This document shows positions 33,731 through 41,337 of a DNA stretch of 64,000 nt, in pieces. Location: assembly GCA_029259935.1 (NCBI GenBank), contig JAJDEH010000348.1, forward strand, positions 57,517-121,516. The letters are read 5' to 3'. Origin of the DNA: Planctomycetota bacterium (lineage in GTDB: Bacteria; Planctomycetota; Planctomycetia; Pirellulales; Pirellulaceae). The position numbers and the translations under genes were made by a program. Numbering within the stretch: position 1 is the stretch's first letter; every line of letters starts with the position of its first letter. The notes below the pieces were generated by a model that saw only the letters and a list, made by a program, of their open reading frames with translations, had not been told where the DNA came from and searched no databases.

Positions 33731-34552
33731 ATGAGTATGCGGGTATTGGTCTTGTGGGTGATTTTGGCCGCTGGTACGCAATCAGCCTGCGGCCAACTCG
33801 ATTTGCTGGCTCCGGTCGACAGCGCCGCGGCCAAGGCCAACGAGAAAGTGGAGCAAATCCTTGATCTAGAGCGAGACATGGTGTTCAACAATGCAACACT
33901 TGAAGAGATCGCGAATTACTTCAAGGCTTTCGGCGTTCCTGTCCATATCGGCTGGCCCGAGTTTGACGTCGTAGGGATTGACCGGGCGGTAAAGTTCGAA
34001 CTGCGTCGAGATTCCATCGCGCTGCGGGACGGTTTGACACTGCTGCTGGACAAATACGAGCTGGCCTGGTCCGTGGATGGCGGCAAGTTGTGCATCACAA
34101 CGCAGGAAGAGGCAGATGCCAATCTGGTTACGAAGATCTACGACGTGCGGAACCTCGTGGAGGCAAAGCGAGGAGTTCAATGGCATGCCGGGCCGTCCGA
34201 GGAGCTGTTTGCATCTACTGTCTACTACTACGACTTTGATCCGATCGTTGGGTTGATTATGACCACCGTCGCGCCCGACACATGGGATGATGTGGGCGGC
34301 CCCGGAAGCGTCTTCGGCTATCCGTCGCGGCATGTGCGGGGGATCGTCGTTTCACAAACCTACAAGGTACATAAGCAAGTCGAGCAAATGCTGGCCAACA
34401 TGACCCGTTTCAGTGGCTCGGATCCCTTACCCGAGATTCCGCCGGATGACTTCTCCAACGCTTTGCCGCGAACAGCCGCTTCTCCGTCCAGGTCGATGAA
34501 CCGGCGTCCATCCAGTATTCGCTCATCACGCCTCCGGACGAGTGGTCAATAG
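33731..34552 (+). CDS. Secreted STN/secretin-N-like protein, paralogue 1
   Basis: A 273-residue exported protein (signal peptide VLVLWVILAAGTQSACGQ). Residues of about 45-125 (MVFNNATLEEIANYFKAFGV, then LRDGLTLLLDKYELAWSVDG) read like the STN domain of secretins and TonB receptors. They are followed by a second segment, KIYDVRNLV, then FDPIVGLIMTTVAPDTWDD, resembling a secretin N1-type repeat. No secretin pore domain follows. A GGGGAGAG site lies before ATG 33731. It is about half identical to the next gene, and both start with a duplicated leader, so they arose by tandem duplication. The role may be periplasmic scaffolding or binding; nothing catalytic is seen. Confidence 0.72.
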   Translation: MSMRVLVLWVILAAGTQSACGQLDLLAPVDSAAAKANEKVEQILDLERDMVFNNATLEEIANYFKAFGVPVHIGWPEFDVVGIDRAVKFELRRDSIALRDGLTLLLDKYELAWSVDGGKLCITTQEEADANLVTKIYDVRNLVEAKRGVQWHAGPSEELFASTVYYYDFDPIVGLIMTTVAPDTWDDVGGPGSVFGYPSRHVRGIVVSQTYKVHKQVEQMLANMTRFSGSDPLPEIPPDDFSNALPRTAASPSRSMNRRPSSIRSSRLRTSGQ

Positions 34553-34608
34553 CATCCAGCGCTGACCAACTGCGTTGCAGCAGACTACGCTAAATTTGGT
34601 CCTAAACT

Positions 34609-34698
34609 CAGCATTGGCGCGCCATTGGCACTAAGCAACGGTTCCCTCGAAAAGACAGTCTTGAGGCGACCTTGGAAACTACCTTGGAGAGCTTGCAA
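34609..34698 (+). repeat. Duplicated leader 2 of the STN-like gene pair
   Basis: Second copy of the leader at 33640-33730; the outer 24 bp and the last 25 bp before the start codon are strongly conserved, while the middle has diverged. Confidence 0.6.
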
Positions 34699-35505
34699 AT
34701 GAATATGCGGGTATTGGTTTTCTGCTTGATTTTCGCATCTGGGCCGCTCTTCGCCCGAGCGCAACTTACCAGCTTGCTGCCCATGGACACTGCCGCCGGC
34801 AAAGAGGTGGAGCGACTTCTTGATCAAGAACGAGACATGGTGTTCAGCAATACAACACTCGAGGAAGTCGTGGCAACGTTCCAAGTTCACGGAATTTCCA
34901 TCTACGTCGATTGGCGGTCCATGGATGTCGTGGGGGTTGGCCCACTGACGAGATTTAATCTCAGCCAACGTTCCATCTCGCCACGCGACGCGCTGACCCT
35001 TCTGCTGCGGGAGCAAGAGTTGGCATGGTCATTGCAAAACGGCAGGGTCATCATCACGACGCGTGACCAGGAAGAACGCGCCTTGCTGACCAAAATGTAC
35101 GACGTGCGTCACCTGGTGGAAGTCCAGCGAGATGCCCAATGGAGCGTCGGACCGGCGGGCCAGTATATTCAAACGCCGATCTACTACTACGACTTCGATC
35201 CGCTCATCGATTTGATTGTGGCGACCGTCGCTCCCGACTCGTGGGACGAAGTGGGCGGACCGGCCAGCATCGTCGGCTACCCGACTCGGCGAATGCGCGT
35301 GATCGTGATTTCGCAGACCTATTCCGCGCACAAGGAAGTCGAACAGTTGATTGGCCAGCTCACAAGACTAGGCGGTGCGCATCCGTTGCCGGAGATTCCA
35401 GCCCGCGCTTATACCGGAGCATCGGCGGCAACGTCCGTGACCGGGCCGACCGCACCGCGAGCCACAGGCATCCGCTCTTCGCGTTTGAGGTCCACGGGCG
35501 ACTAG
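34699..35505 (+). CDS. Secreted STN/secretin-N-like protein, paralogue 2
   Basis: A 268-residue paralogue of the preceding gene, with signal peptide VLVFCLIFASGPLFARAQ, the same RDMVFSNTTLEEVVATFQ segment, and the same second module (KMYDVRHLV, then FDPLIDLIVATVAPDSWDE, then YPTRRMRVIVISQTY). Both end with RSSRLR-(T)-S/T-G, showing common descent to the last residue. The most conserved parts are the YYYDFDP and TVAPD.WD..GGP phrases, which probably mark the functional surface. ATG 34699 follows TTGGAGAGC. The two genes form a co-oriented pair 146 bp apart. Confidence 0.72.
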   Translation: MNMRVLVFCLIFASGPLFARAQLTSLLPMDTAAGKEVERLLDQERDMVFSNTTLEEVVATFQVHGISIYVDWRSMDVVGVGPLTRFNLSQRSISPRDALTLLLREQELAWSLQNGRVIITTRDQEERALLTKMYDVRHLVEVQRDAQWSVGPAGQYIQTPIYYYDFDPLIDLIVATVAPDSWDEVGGPASIVGYPTRRMRVIVISQTYSAHKEVEQLIGQLTRLGGAHPLPEIPARAYTGASAATSVTGPTAPRATGIRSSRLRSTGD

Positions 35506-35615
35506 CATTTGCCAAACGCTCGGAACGAAACGGTTGTCAGCAGTCGGCCGCGAAGGTACTTTGGCGGAAGGGTACGTTACATCCGCTCACGTCTTTCCGC
35601 AACGCGAACTAGATC

Positions 35616-36668
35616 TTGAAGGTATTCATCTACGAGTTCGTGACAGGCGGGGGCATGTGGCATGTTGATCCCGGGCCGAGCCCTTGCGATTCATTGATCG
35701 CCGAAGCGGTGGCCATGCTACGAGCGGTTTGCGCGGACTTTCAAGCGCTGGCCGATGTGGAAGTCGTGGCCTTGCGGGACTCACGACTCGAGCGATTCGA
35801 ATTGGCCGCCGAGCAGTGGATCGACGTTCGTAGCGCCGAGGACGAATCCTCGCGATTCGCGGAACTGGCGAGCGACGCCGATTGGACCCTGCTCATCGCG
35901 CCCGAATTCGACGGCCTCTTGCTGAGCCGCGCGCGCCAGGTGGAACAACTGGGCGGTAGACTGCTGAGCCCGGGCTCCGAGTTCATTGAACTCACCGCCG
36001 ACAAGCATTTGCTGAATGAACATCTAAACAAGCATCACGTCCGAGTGCCCTCGGGCGTTGCGTTGACATCGCTGTCGATGGCGAGTGAGTTTTCCTATCC
36101 GGCCGTTCTCAAGCCACGATTTGGCGCTGGATCCGTGGGGGTTCGCCGGATCGGAGATTTCGACCAACTCGCCAAAGTCGATCTTACGGAACATGACTTT
36201 TGCCTGCAGTCGTATCGCGCGGGTCTGGCCGCCAGCGTCGCGGTGCTTTGCGGACCGGGTGGACCAGCGGCGTTGCCGGCTTGCCGCCAGCATCTTACGG
36301 ATGACGGACATTTTCAATACTTGGGCGGTTCGCTGCCGCTGGAAGCGGGCCTTGCGCGGCGCGCGGAATCGATTGGCTTGGCGGCGCTGCGCTGCCTGCC
36401 GCGGGCAAGCGGTTACGTGGGGATCGACCTGATGCTGGGAACCAACCCTAACGGGGAGGATGACTATGTGATTGAAGTGAATCCCCGGCTGACCACGTCC
36501 TACGTTGGGCTTCGCCAACTGTCGAAGCACAATCTGGTGGCCGCCATGTTGGACGTCGTCGACGGGCGCGCGTGCGAGTTGTCGTATTCCTCTCAACGAG
36601 TAGAATTCACTTCCGACGGGAAAATTCTGAAGCATCAACCTTTGCCGAGCGTGGATTTGATCGAATGA
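35616..36668 (+). CDS. ATP-grasp ligase, MfnD-like (tyramine/tyrosine-glutamate ligase type)
   Basis: A 350-residue ATP-grasp protein. The N-terminus MKVFIYEFVTGGGM is characteristic of the MfnD-type family, which joins glutamate to tyramine in methanofuran synthesis. ATP-grasp features are LLSPGSEFIELTADKHLLNE, the nucleotide-binding AVLKPRFGAGSVGVRRI and the metal-binding Glu/Asn of DYVIEVNPRLTTSYVG. The start is TTG 35616: an in-frame stop lies only two codons upstream and the conserved N-terminus begins at the TTG. The stop overlaps the next start by four bases (ATGA). The three-gene operon matches methanofuran-type cofactor genes. In bacteria the substrate may be tyrosine instead of tyramine, so the symbol is not assigned. 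Confidence 0.78.
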   Translation: MKVFIYEFVTGGGMWHVDPGPSPCDSLIAEAVAMLRAVCADFQALADVEVVALRDSRLERFELAAEQWIDVRSAEDESSRFAELASDADWTLLIAPEFDGLLLSRARQVEQLGGRLLSPGSEFIELTADKHLLNEHLNKHHVRVPSGVALTSLSMASEFSYPAVLKPRFGAGSVGVRRIGDFDQLAKVDLTEHDFCLQSYRAGLAASVAVLCGPGGPAALPACRQHLTDDGHFQYLGGSLPLEAGLARRAESIGLAALRCLPRASGYVGIDLMLGTNPNGEDDYVIEVNPRLTTSYVGLRQLSKHNLVAAMLDVVDGRACELSYSSQRVEFTSDGKILKHQPLPSVDLIE

Positions 36669-37675
36669 AGTGGCTGGCGCTCGACATCGGCGGAGCCAAC
36701 ATTAAGGTTTCCGACGGGATTCGGCATGCCCAAAGCTACTATTTCGAGCTTTGGAAGCAATCGGCGGGCCTTTCCCAACAGCTTCGCATGCTAATCGCGC
36801 AAGCGCCGGCGACGACTCACTTAGCCGTCACCATGACGGGTGAACTGGCCGATTGTTTTGAAAATAAGACCGACGGCGTGCAGTTTATTTTAGACGCGGT
36901 CGACGAAGCGAGCGACGGACGCCACATTCGAATCTATCTCGCGGATGGCCGTTTGGTTTCGCCACAAGTTGCGCGAACGATGCCGCTGTTGGCCGCAGCC
37001 TCGAATTGGCATGTTTTGGCGCGCTACGTCGGCCGGTTGGTTCCAGACGGTCCGGCCCTGTTAGTCGACATTGGTTCCACCACCACCGATATTATTCCGC
37101 TGGTCGATGGACAGCCTACGGCGGTGGGGATCACCGACACCGAGCGACTGTTGAACCACGAGCTTGTTTATTCAGGCGTGGAACGCAGTCCGGTTTGCGC
37201 GCTGGTGGAAACGACGCCGTGGCGCGGCCGTCCTTGCCCGGTGGCTCAGGAATTTTTCGCCACGACGGTCGACGTCTATGTGGTTCTCGGCGCATTGCCG
37301 GAAGGACCGAATCGACGGAACACGGCGGATGGTAAACCGGCCACGAAACGGGCGGCCCGCATCCGCTTGGGCCGCATGATTTGCGCCGAAGACGAAAACT
37401 TTAATCACAAGGACGCGGTCGCGATGGCCCACGCGGTGTGCGAAGCGCAAACCAGGAAACTCGCGAAGGCCGTCGAGCAGGTGATTTCCACGTTGCCCGG
37501 CGCGCCGGCAGCGGTCATTCTGTCGGGACATGGCGAGTTTTTGGCGCGGCGTGTGCTGGACGACGTGGATTCCGTGACCAACCTCATTTCGATGTCGAAG
37601 CGGATCGGTGTTGTGTCGTCGCGCTCGGCAACTGCCCACGCACTGGCGGTGATTGCGACCGAGTCGGTGCAATGA
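36665..37675 (+). CDS. MfnF-like protein (hydantoinase/oxoprolinase-fold, C1-transfer pathway)
   Basis: A 336-residue protein of the sugar-kinase/hydantoinase fold used by the H4MPT-linked C1 pathway family (MfnF type). The N-terminus LALDIGGANIKVSDG is the phosphate-1 motif; DIGSTTTDIIPLVDG is the second phosphate motif; VILSGHGEFLARRV is the adenosine-like motif. In methanogens MfnF couples an aminomethylfuran diphosphate to the tyramine-glutamate unit. The ATG at 36665 sits inside the end of the upstream ligase gene, and its own stop overlaps the start of the kinase gene, so all three are translationally coupled. A role in building a furan-containing C1 carrier (methylofuran) is inferred. 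Confidence 0.78.
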   Translation: MKWLALDIGGANIKVSDGIRHAQSYYFELWKQSAGLSQQLRMLIAQAPATTHLAVTMTGELADCFENKTDGVQFILDAVDEASDGRHIRIYLADGRLVSPQVARTMPLLAAASNWHVLARYVGRLVPDGPALLVDIGSTTTDIIPLVDGQPTAVGITDTERLLNHELVYSGVERSPVCALVETTPWRGRPCPVAQEFFATTVDVYVVLGALPEGPNRRNTADGKPATKRAARIRLGRMICAEDENFNHKDAVAMAHAVCEAQTRKLAKAVEQVISTLPGAPAAVILSGHGEFLARRVLDDVDSVTNLISMSKRIGVVSSRSATAHALAVIATESVQ

Positions 37676-38295
37676 GCGTGCCTCGGTATGTCGTCAAGGT
37701 CGGTGGAAGTTTGTTGGATCTGCCGGACTTGCGCTTACGACTAAGCCGCTGGATCGAAGGACGGACCAGCGGCCACTATGTTTGGATCGCGGGTGGCGGG
37801 GCGTTGGCCGATGTGATCCGGACGGCGGACGCTCAATTCAAATTGGACGAAGTCCAATGTCATTGGTGGTGCATCCAATTGATGGAAGTCACCGCGCGGC
37901 TGTTGGAACAACTGCTGCCGCGGGCGCGCTTGGCGGAATCGTTTGACGAGCTTAGTGACTCGTTGCGCGAACAGCAGCGAGATTCACACACCGTATTCGC
38001 CGTCGAGCATTTTCTACGAAACGAAGAGCCGGCACTTCCGGGACGGCCCTTGCCGCACAACTGGTCAGTCACTAGCGACTCGATCGCGGCGCGAATTGCC
38101 GAGGCCATCGGCGCGCGGGAACTGGTCTTATTGAAGTCGACCGTGCCTGAGCACAACGCGAGCAGGAATGAGGCTTCAGCACGTGGACTGGTGGATGACG
38201 ATTTCCCCATGGCCGCTCGACATTTGGCGAAGGTAAGTTGCGTGGACTTCCGCCATGATGACTTTCCGAAAGTGAAGATGGCTTTCCGGAAGTAA
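37672..38295 (+). CDS. Amino acid kinase-family protein, MfnE-like
   Basis: A 207-residue kinase of the aspartate/uridylate kinase fold. The N-terminus YVVKVGGSLLDLPDL carries the family's phosphate loop and WIAGGGALADVIR the second glycine-rich loop; SVTSDSIAARIAEAIGARELVLLKSTV is the nucleotide-binding end segment, in two pieces here (SVTSDSIAARIAEAIGARE and LVLLKST). MfnE of methanogens phosphorylates a furfuryl phosphate to the diphosphate used by MfnF, and its gene neighbours mfnF there as well. Start ATG 37672 overlaps the previous stop. The extreme C-terminus is built from a short repeated sequence (38261-38299) and may not be ancestral. Confidence 0.76.
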   Translation: MSVPRYVVKVGGSLLDLPDLRLRLSRWIEGRTSGHYVWIAGGGALADVIRTADAQFKLDEVQCHWWCIQLMEVTARLLEQLLPRARLAESFDELSDSLREQQRDSHTVFAVEHFLRNEEPALPGRPLPHNWSVTSDSIAARIAEAIGARELVLLKSTVPEHNASRNEASARGLVDDDFPMAARHLAKVSCVDFRHDDFPKVKMAFRK

Positions 38296-38369
38296 AGATG
38301 ATTGTCTAGAGGTGAAGATCCGCTGTTATACGTTGTCCGTCGTGCGACGGCATTCGCCACGAAATGGAA

Positions 38370-38397
38370 CGCCATGATCGCTGAGCGATCAGCGACT
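38370..38397. repeat. Copy 3 of the TGATCG hairpin repeat
   Basis: Stem TGATCG/CGATCA (38375-38391) around loop CTGAG in the shared flanking context (GCCATGATCG and AGCGACTTTA). It lies after the C1-cofactor operon and before the next gene on the same strand. Confidence 0.6.
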
Positions 38398-38464
38398 TTA
38401 CTTGGCACAGTCCAGTAGATAACCTCAGGGCTGCACTCCCGCCATCCACTTCACGGAGATTTCC

Positions 38465-39511
38465 ATGCTTCGTTTCCCGATTGTCGTATTTTTCTGGTCG
38501 CTGCTGGTCCCCGTGAACATGTTGCGGGCCGAGCCGTTTGAGATTTCAGAGAACGACCATGAAATCACCATCGGCACGCCAGACCTTGAAGCCAAAATTC
38601 GCAAGAAGGGCTATGTGAGCGGCGTCGCCGGCGGATCGCTGCTGGACAAGAAGACCGGTGCACGCGATGTAGGATTCGGCCTCGACATCGCGGACTGGAT
38701 CATGGAGCCGGGCAGCGACGAAGCTTATCGTGATCGGTTGGAAAAAGAGTTGGTCTATCGCTACAACACCCCTTTTCACGGTAAGACGGCCAAGCGTTCA
38801 ATCGAGGGCCCGCAAATCTGCACTCAAGCGCGGCAGTTGTCTCCGACGATCATCCGGGGAAACGACTTCGTCGCCGTGCGAATGTCTTACCAATACAAAA
38901 CGGCCGCGCCAGGAAAGAAGGCGGGTTCGAAGTGGACGCAAACGATCGTCTTCCCGCGCGGCAAGCGGTACTTTATTTCCAGCGACCGCATCGACTCCGT
39001 CAACAGCAGCGACGCGATGTTTTTGCGGATCGACATGCCGGGCCACGTCAAGCACGATCGGGGCGACACCTTCAGTGAAATCTATCTCAGTTACATGTTG
39101 CGGACCAACCGGCTGGTGGATTACAAGCGAACGATCCCGGCCAGCGCCTTTTTTGAAAACTTCGCGCCGGACGAACTATTCAACTACCGTCGAGACCGAG
39201 TCGACACGCTGCCTGCGCGGTTCATCCGTGCCTATCACCTGCGCGACCGCAAGAGTGGCACCGCTGGGCCCTGGCTGGCCGGCATGACGCTCGACCCGTC
39301 CGTGGTACATGAAGCATGGTGCCATCAGCGCGGCTACATCTGCATGATCGAAGAATTCGGCGGTCGCCCCATCAAGGCCGGCGAATCGTTCAGCGCCGCC
39401 TTTATCGTCGGCTACTTCGATTCCATCGAAGAAATGCACGAAGTGTACGACCAACACAAGGGATTCACGGGGCTAACCGTGAACGATAAGGAGTGGAAGC
39501 TGACGCGTTAG
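38465..39511 (+). CDS. Secreted protein of unknown function
   Basis: A 348-residue exported protein (signal peptide FPIVVFFWSLLVPVNMLRAE). The body is beta-rich and reads as one domain: GTPDLEAKIRKKGYVSGVAG, then WTQTIVFPRGKRYFISSDRI, DMPGHVKHDRGDTF and a C-terminal ESFSAAFIVGYFDSIEEM. The layout resembles beta-sandwich carbohydrate-active or mutarotase-like folds but no catalytic pair is evident. A GGAG site eight bases before ATG 38465 supports the start. I do not recognise the family; it looks like one of many planctomycete-specific secreted proteins. Confidence 0.65.
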   Translation: MLRFPIVVFFWSLLVPVNMLRAEPFEISENDHEITIGTPDLEAKIRKKGYVSGVAGGSLLDKKTGARDVGFGLDIADWIMEPGSDEAYRDRLEKELVYRYNTPFHGKTAKRSIEGPQICTQARQLSPTIIRGNDFVAVRMSYQYKTAAPGKKAGSKWTQTIVFPRGKRYFISSDRIDSVNSSDAMFLRIDMPGHVKHDRGDTFSEIYLSYMLRTNRLVDYKRTIPASAFFENFAPDELFNYRRDRVDTLPARFIRAYHLRDRKSGTAGPWLAGMTLDPSVVHEAWCHQRGYICMIEEFGGRPIKAGESFSAAFIVGYFDSIEEMHEVYDQHKGFTGLTVNDKEWKLTR

Positions 39512-39521
39512 TGTGGAACTG

Positions 39522-39935
39522 TCAGCGTCGCTTGCGGTCGCCGATCAGCTTGGCCAAGTCACGCCGCTTTTCCTTGGGCAGGAATTCTCGCTCGGCCAGT
39601 TCGGGGTCGTGTTGCGTCCACGATTCCCTCACCGATTTGGCTCGCACTCGGCGTAGCAGGTCGCCGTCTTGCCAGACGGCCACGTAGTCGCCGTGCTTCC
39701 AGTTGCGAGCGGGAAGTTGAGCCTGCTTTTTCAGCAGCCGCCAGGCCCGCACGTGATAACGGCAGTCCTTTTCACACCAGTCGTAAAAAATGACCTGGTC
39801 GAAAACATGTTTGCCGTGTTCGTCGTAGAAGTGGTTGACCTCCATCAACTCGACACGGTCGTTGGTGGCACCTTCCTGTGGGGAAAGTCCAACGGTGGTT
39901 AAGGCGATGGCTAGCGTGGTTGTAACGATACCCAC
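39522..39935 (-). CDS. Small secreted protein, probable GTG start
   Basis: A 137-residue exported protein. A leader GIVTTTLAIALTTVGLSPQE is followed by a charged domain with one Cys pair (WCEKDCR) and aromatic clusters (NHFYDEHGKHVFDQVIFYD). The start is placed at GTG 39935: GGAGGAG lies six bases before it and is itself the coding sequence of an alternative ATG at 39950, which has no ribosome site. A still longer frame to 40055 adds a basic peptide with no family character. The gene is convergent with the preceding secreted gene, 10 bp apart. No function is recognised. Confidence 0.6.
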   Translation of the reverse strand: MGIVTTTLAIALTTVGLSPQEGATNDRVELMEVNHFYDEHGKHVFDQVIFYDWCEKDCRYHVRAWRLLKKQAQLPARNWKHGDYVAVWQDGDLLRRVRAKSVRESWTQHDPELAEREFLPKEKRRDLAKLIGDRKRR

Positions 39936-40278
39936 GACTATCTCCTCCATGAGATAAACTGCCCGAAACGGGGCGAGCTTTCGGGGCCTGACGTACCATT
40001 TTCTGCTATCGGTGAACTGCTGGCGGATCTTCATTAAATCCGCGATTTTCCTCACCGGGACGTCGTTGTCGCCGGAAAGGAGCAGGTTTTGTGCAGGAAA
40101 AGTTCGCTAACCGTCAGAAGATGCCAAAACTATAGATGCCTTCGTTGCGTCTGTTCCTTATGAATCAAACTCCGTTTACAGGGTGCTGCAAACCGGGTCA
40201 AGCTCGATTTGGTTGACGAAATCAGGCGAGCCCTCGATAATGAATGTCCGTTTCCGTTTTTTTCCTGAAGGGTCGCTT
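39936..40278. other. Divergent promoter region
   Basis: 343 bp between the small secreted gene and the Tat-exported alpha-toroid gene. A short hairpin CCCG-AAA-CGGG (39962-39972) lies in the leader of the minus-strand gene. No further structure or gene is evident. Confidence 0.5.
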
Positions 40279-41337
40279 ATGTCTCTTTCGCGAAGGCAAA
40301 TTCTCGCCACGAGTCCACTCTTGCTAGCTCCCGCCGGCCTGCTGGCCGCCGACCTGGATACCGACGCCTCGCCCAAGTTCGTCGAGATGACTGACAAGAG
40401 CGAACGCGCCGTGCGGAAGGGAACGGATTGGCTGATGAAGACCATGCACCGCGACGGCGGCTGCGGTGTCGATATTGGCCAGCCGAGCGATATCGGCTGC
40501 ACGGCCATGGTCGGGCTGGCTTTGATGGCTCAAGGAAACACGCCGGTCGAGGGCCCGTACAGCGACAAGATTCGACGCATTGTTCAGTTCATGCTGAAGC
40601 AAGTCGAGAACATGCCCAGCGACGACATTACTTCGGCCACGCACACTCAATTGCAGAATAAGATCGGCCGTCACGCGCATAGCTTTTTCGCCACGCTGTT
40701 CATGAGCCAGGTGATGGGCGAGGGCGACGACCCGGAACTGGTTCGCCCTGCCTTGAAGAAGGTCGTGACGGCCATCGTGGGAGCGCAAACCGCCGCCGGC
40801 AATTGGCGCGGCCAGTCGTGGGCTCCCACGCTGGGTACCGTGATGGGATGGCTGTCGCTACGAGCGGCCGATTTTGCGGGCATCAAAGTGGGCGGCGCTC
40901 CGGCAAAAGTCGCCGACCATCTCATTAGCCAAATGACCAAGCAGTTAGGGCAACGGAACGGCAGTTGGATGCACACGCTGTACAAGAACGCCACGGGCGT
41001 TCGCGTGCTGTTCGCCATGGGCCGCGAAAAGGAAAACATCGCCATCAAGGCATTCAAGGATTGCAAGCAACTGATCTCCAAGGACAACACGGCATTCACG
41101 CAAGCCGGCGGCGAAGAGTATCTGGCGTTTCATCTGATTACCGAAACGATGCTGCAAAAGGGTGGCGACGACTGGAAGTCTTGGTTCCCGGTGGTCCGCG
41201 ACAAAATCTTGAAGGTGCAAAACAGTGATGGAAGCTGGGCCGGAGCCCATTGCATTACGAGCCGCACGTTCTGCACCGCGGCGGCGTCCTTGGTGCTGAC
41301 TTCGCCTTACCGGTACCTGCCGATTTCTCAGCCATGA
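40279..41337 (+). CDS. Tat-exported alpha-toroid (prenyltransferase/squalene-oxidase repeat) protein
   Basis: A 352-residue protein with a Tat-type leader (SLSRRQILATSPLLLAPAGL). The mature part has alpha-toroid repeats: GTDWLMKTMHRDGGCGVDIG, TAMVGLALMAQGNTP and IVGAQTAAGNWRG, with a final QNSDGSWAGAHCITSRTFCT repeat. These match the prenyltransferase/squalene cyclase repeat family, here probably a binding fold and not an enzyme since the DxDD motif is not visible. Start ATG 40279 is chosen because the twin-arginine leader follows; the frame to 40183 adds nothing recognisable. Its stop overlaps the ATG of the next gene by four bases, so the pair is translated together. Confidence 0.75.
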   Translation: MSLSRRQILATSPLLLAPAGLLAADLDTDASPKFVEMTDKSERAVRKGTDWLMKTMHRDGGCGVDIGQPSDIGCTAMVGLALMAQGNTPVEGPYSDKIRRIVQFMLKQVENMPSDDITSATHTQLQNKIGRHAHSFFATLFMSQVMGEGDDPELVRPALKKVVTAIVGAQTAAGNWRGQSWAPTLGTVMGWLSLRAADFAGIKVGGAPAKVADHLISQMTKQLGQRNGSWMHTLYKNATGVRVLFAMGREKENIAIKAFKDCKQLISKDNTAFTQAGGEEYLAFHLITETMLQKGGDDWKSWFPVVRDKILKVQNSDGSWAGAHCITSRTFCTAAASLVLTSPYRYLPISQP

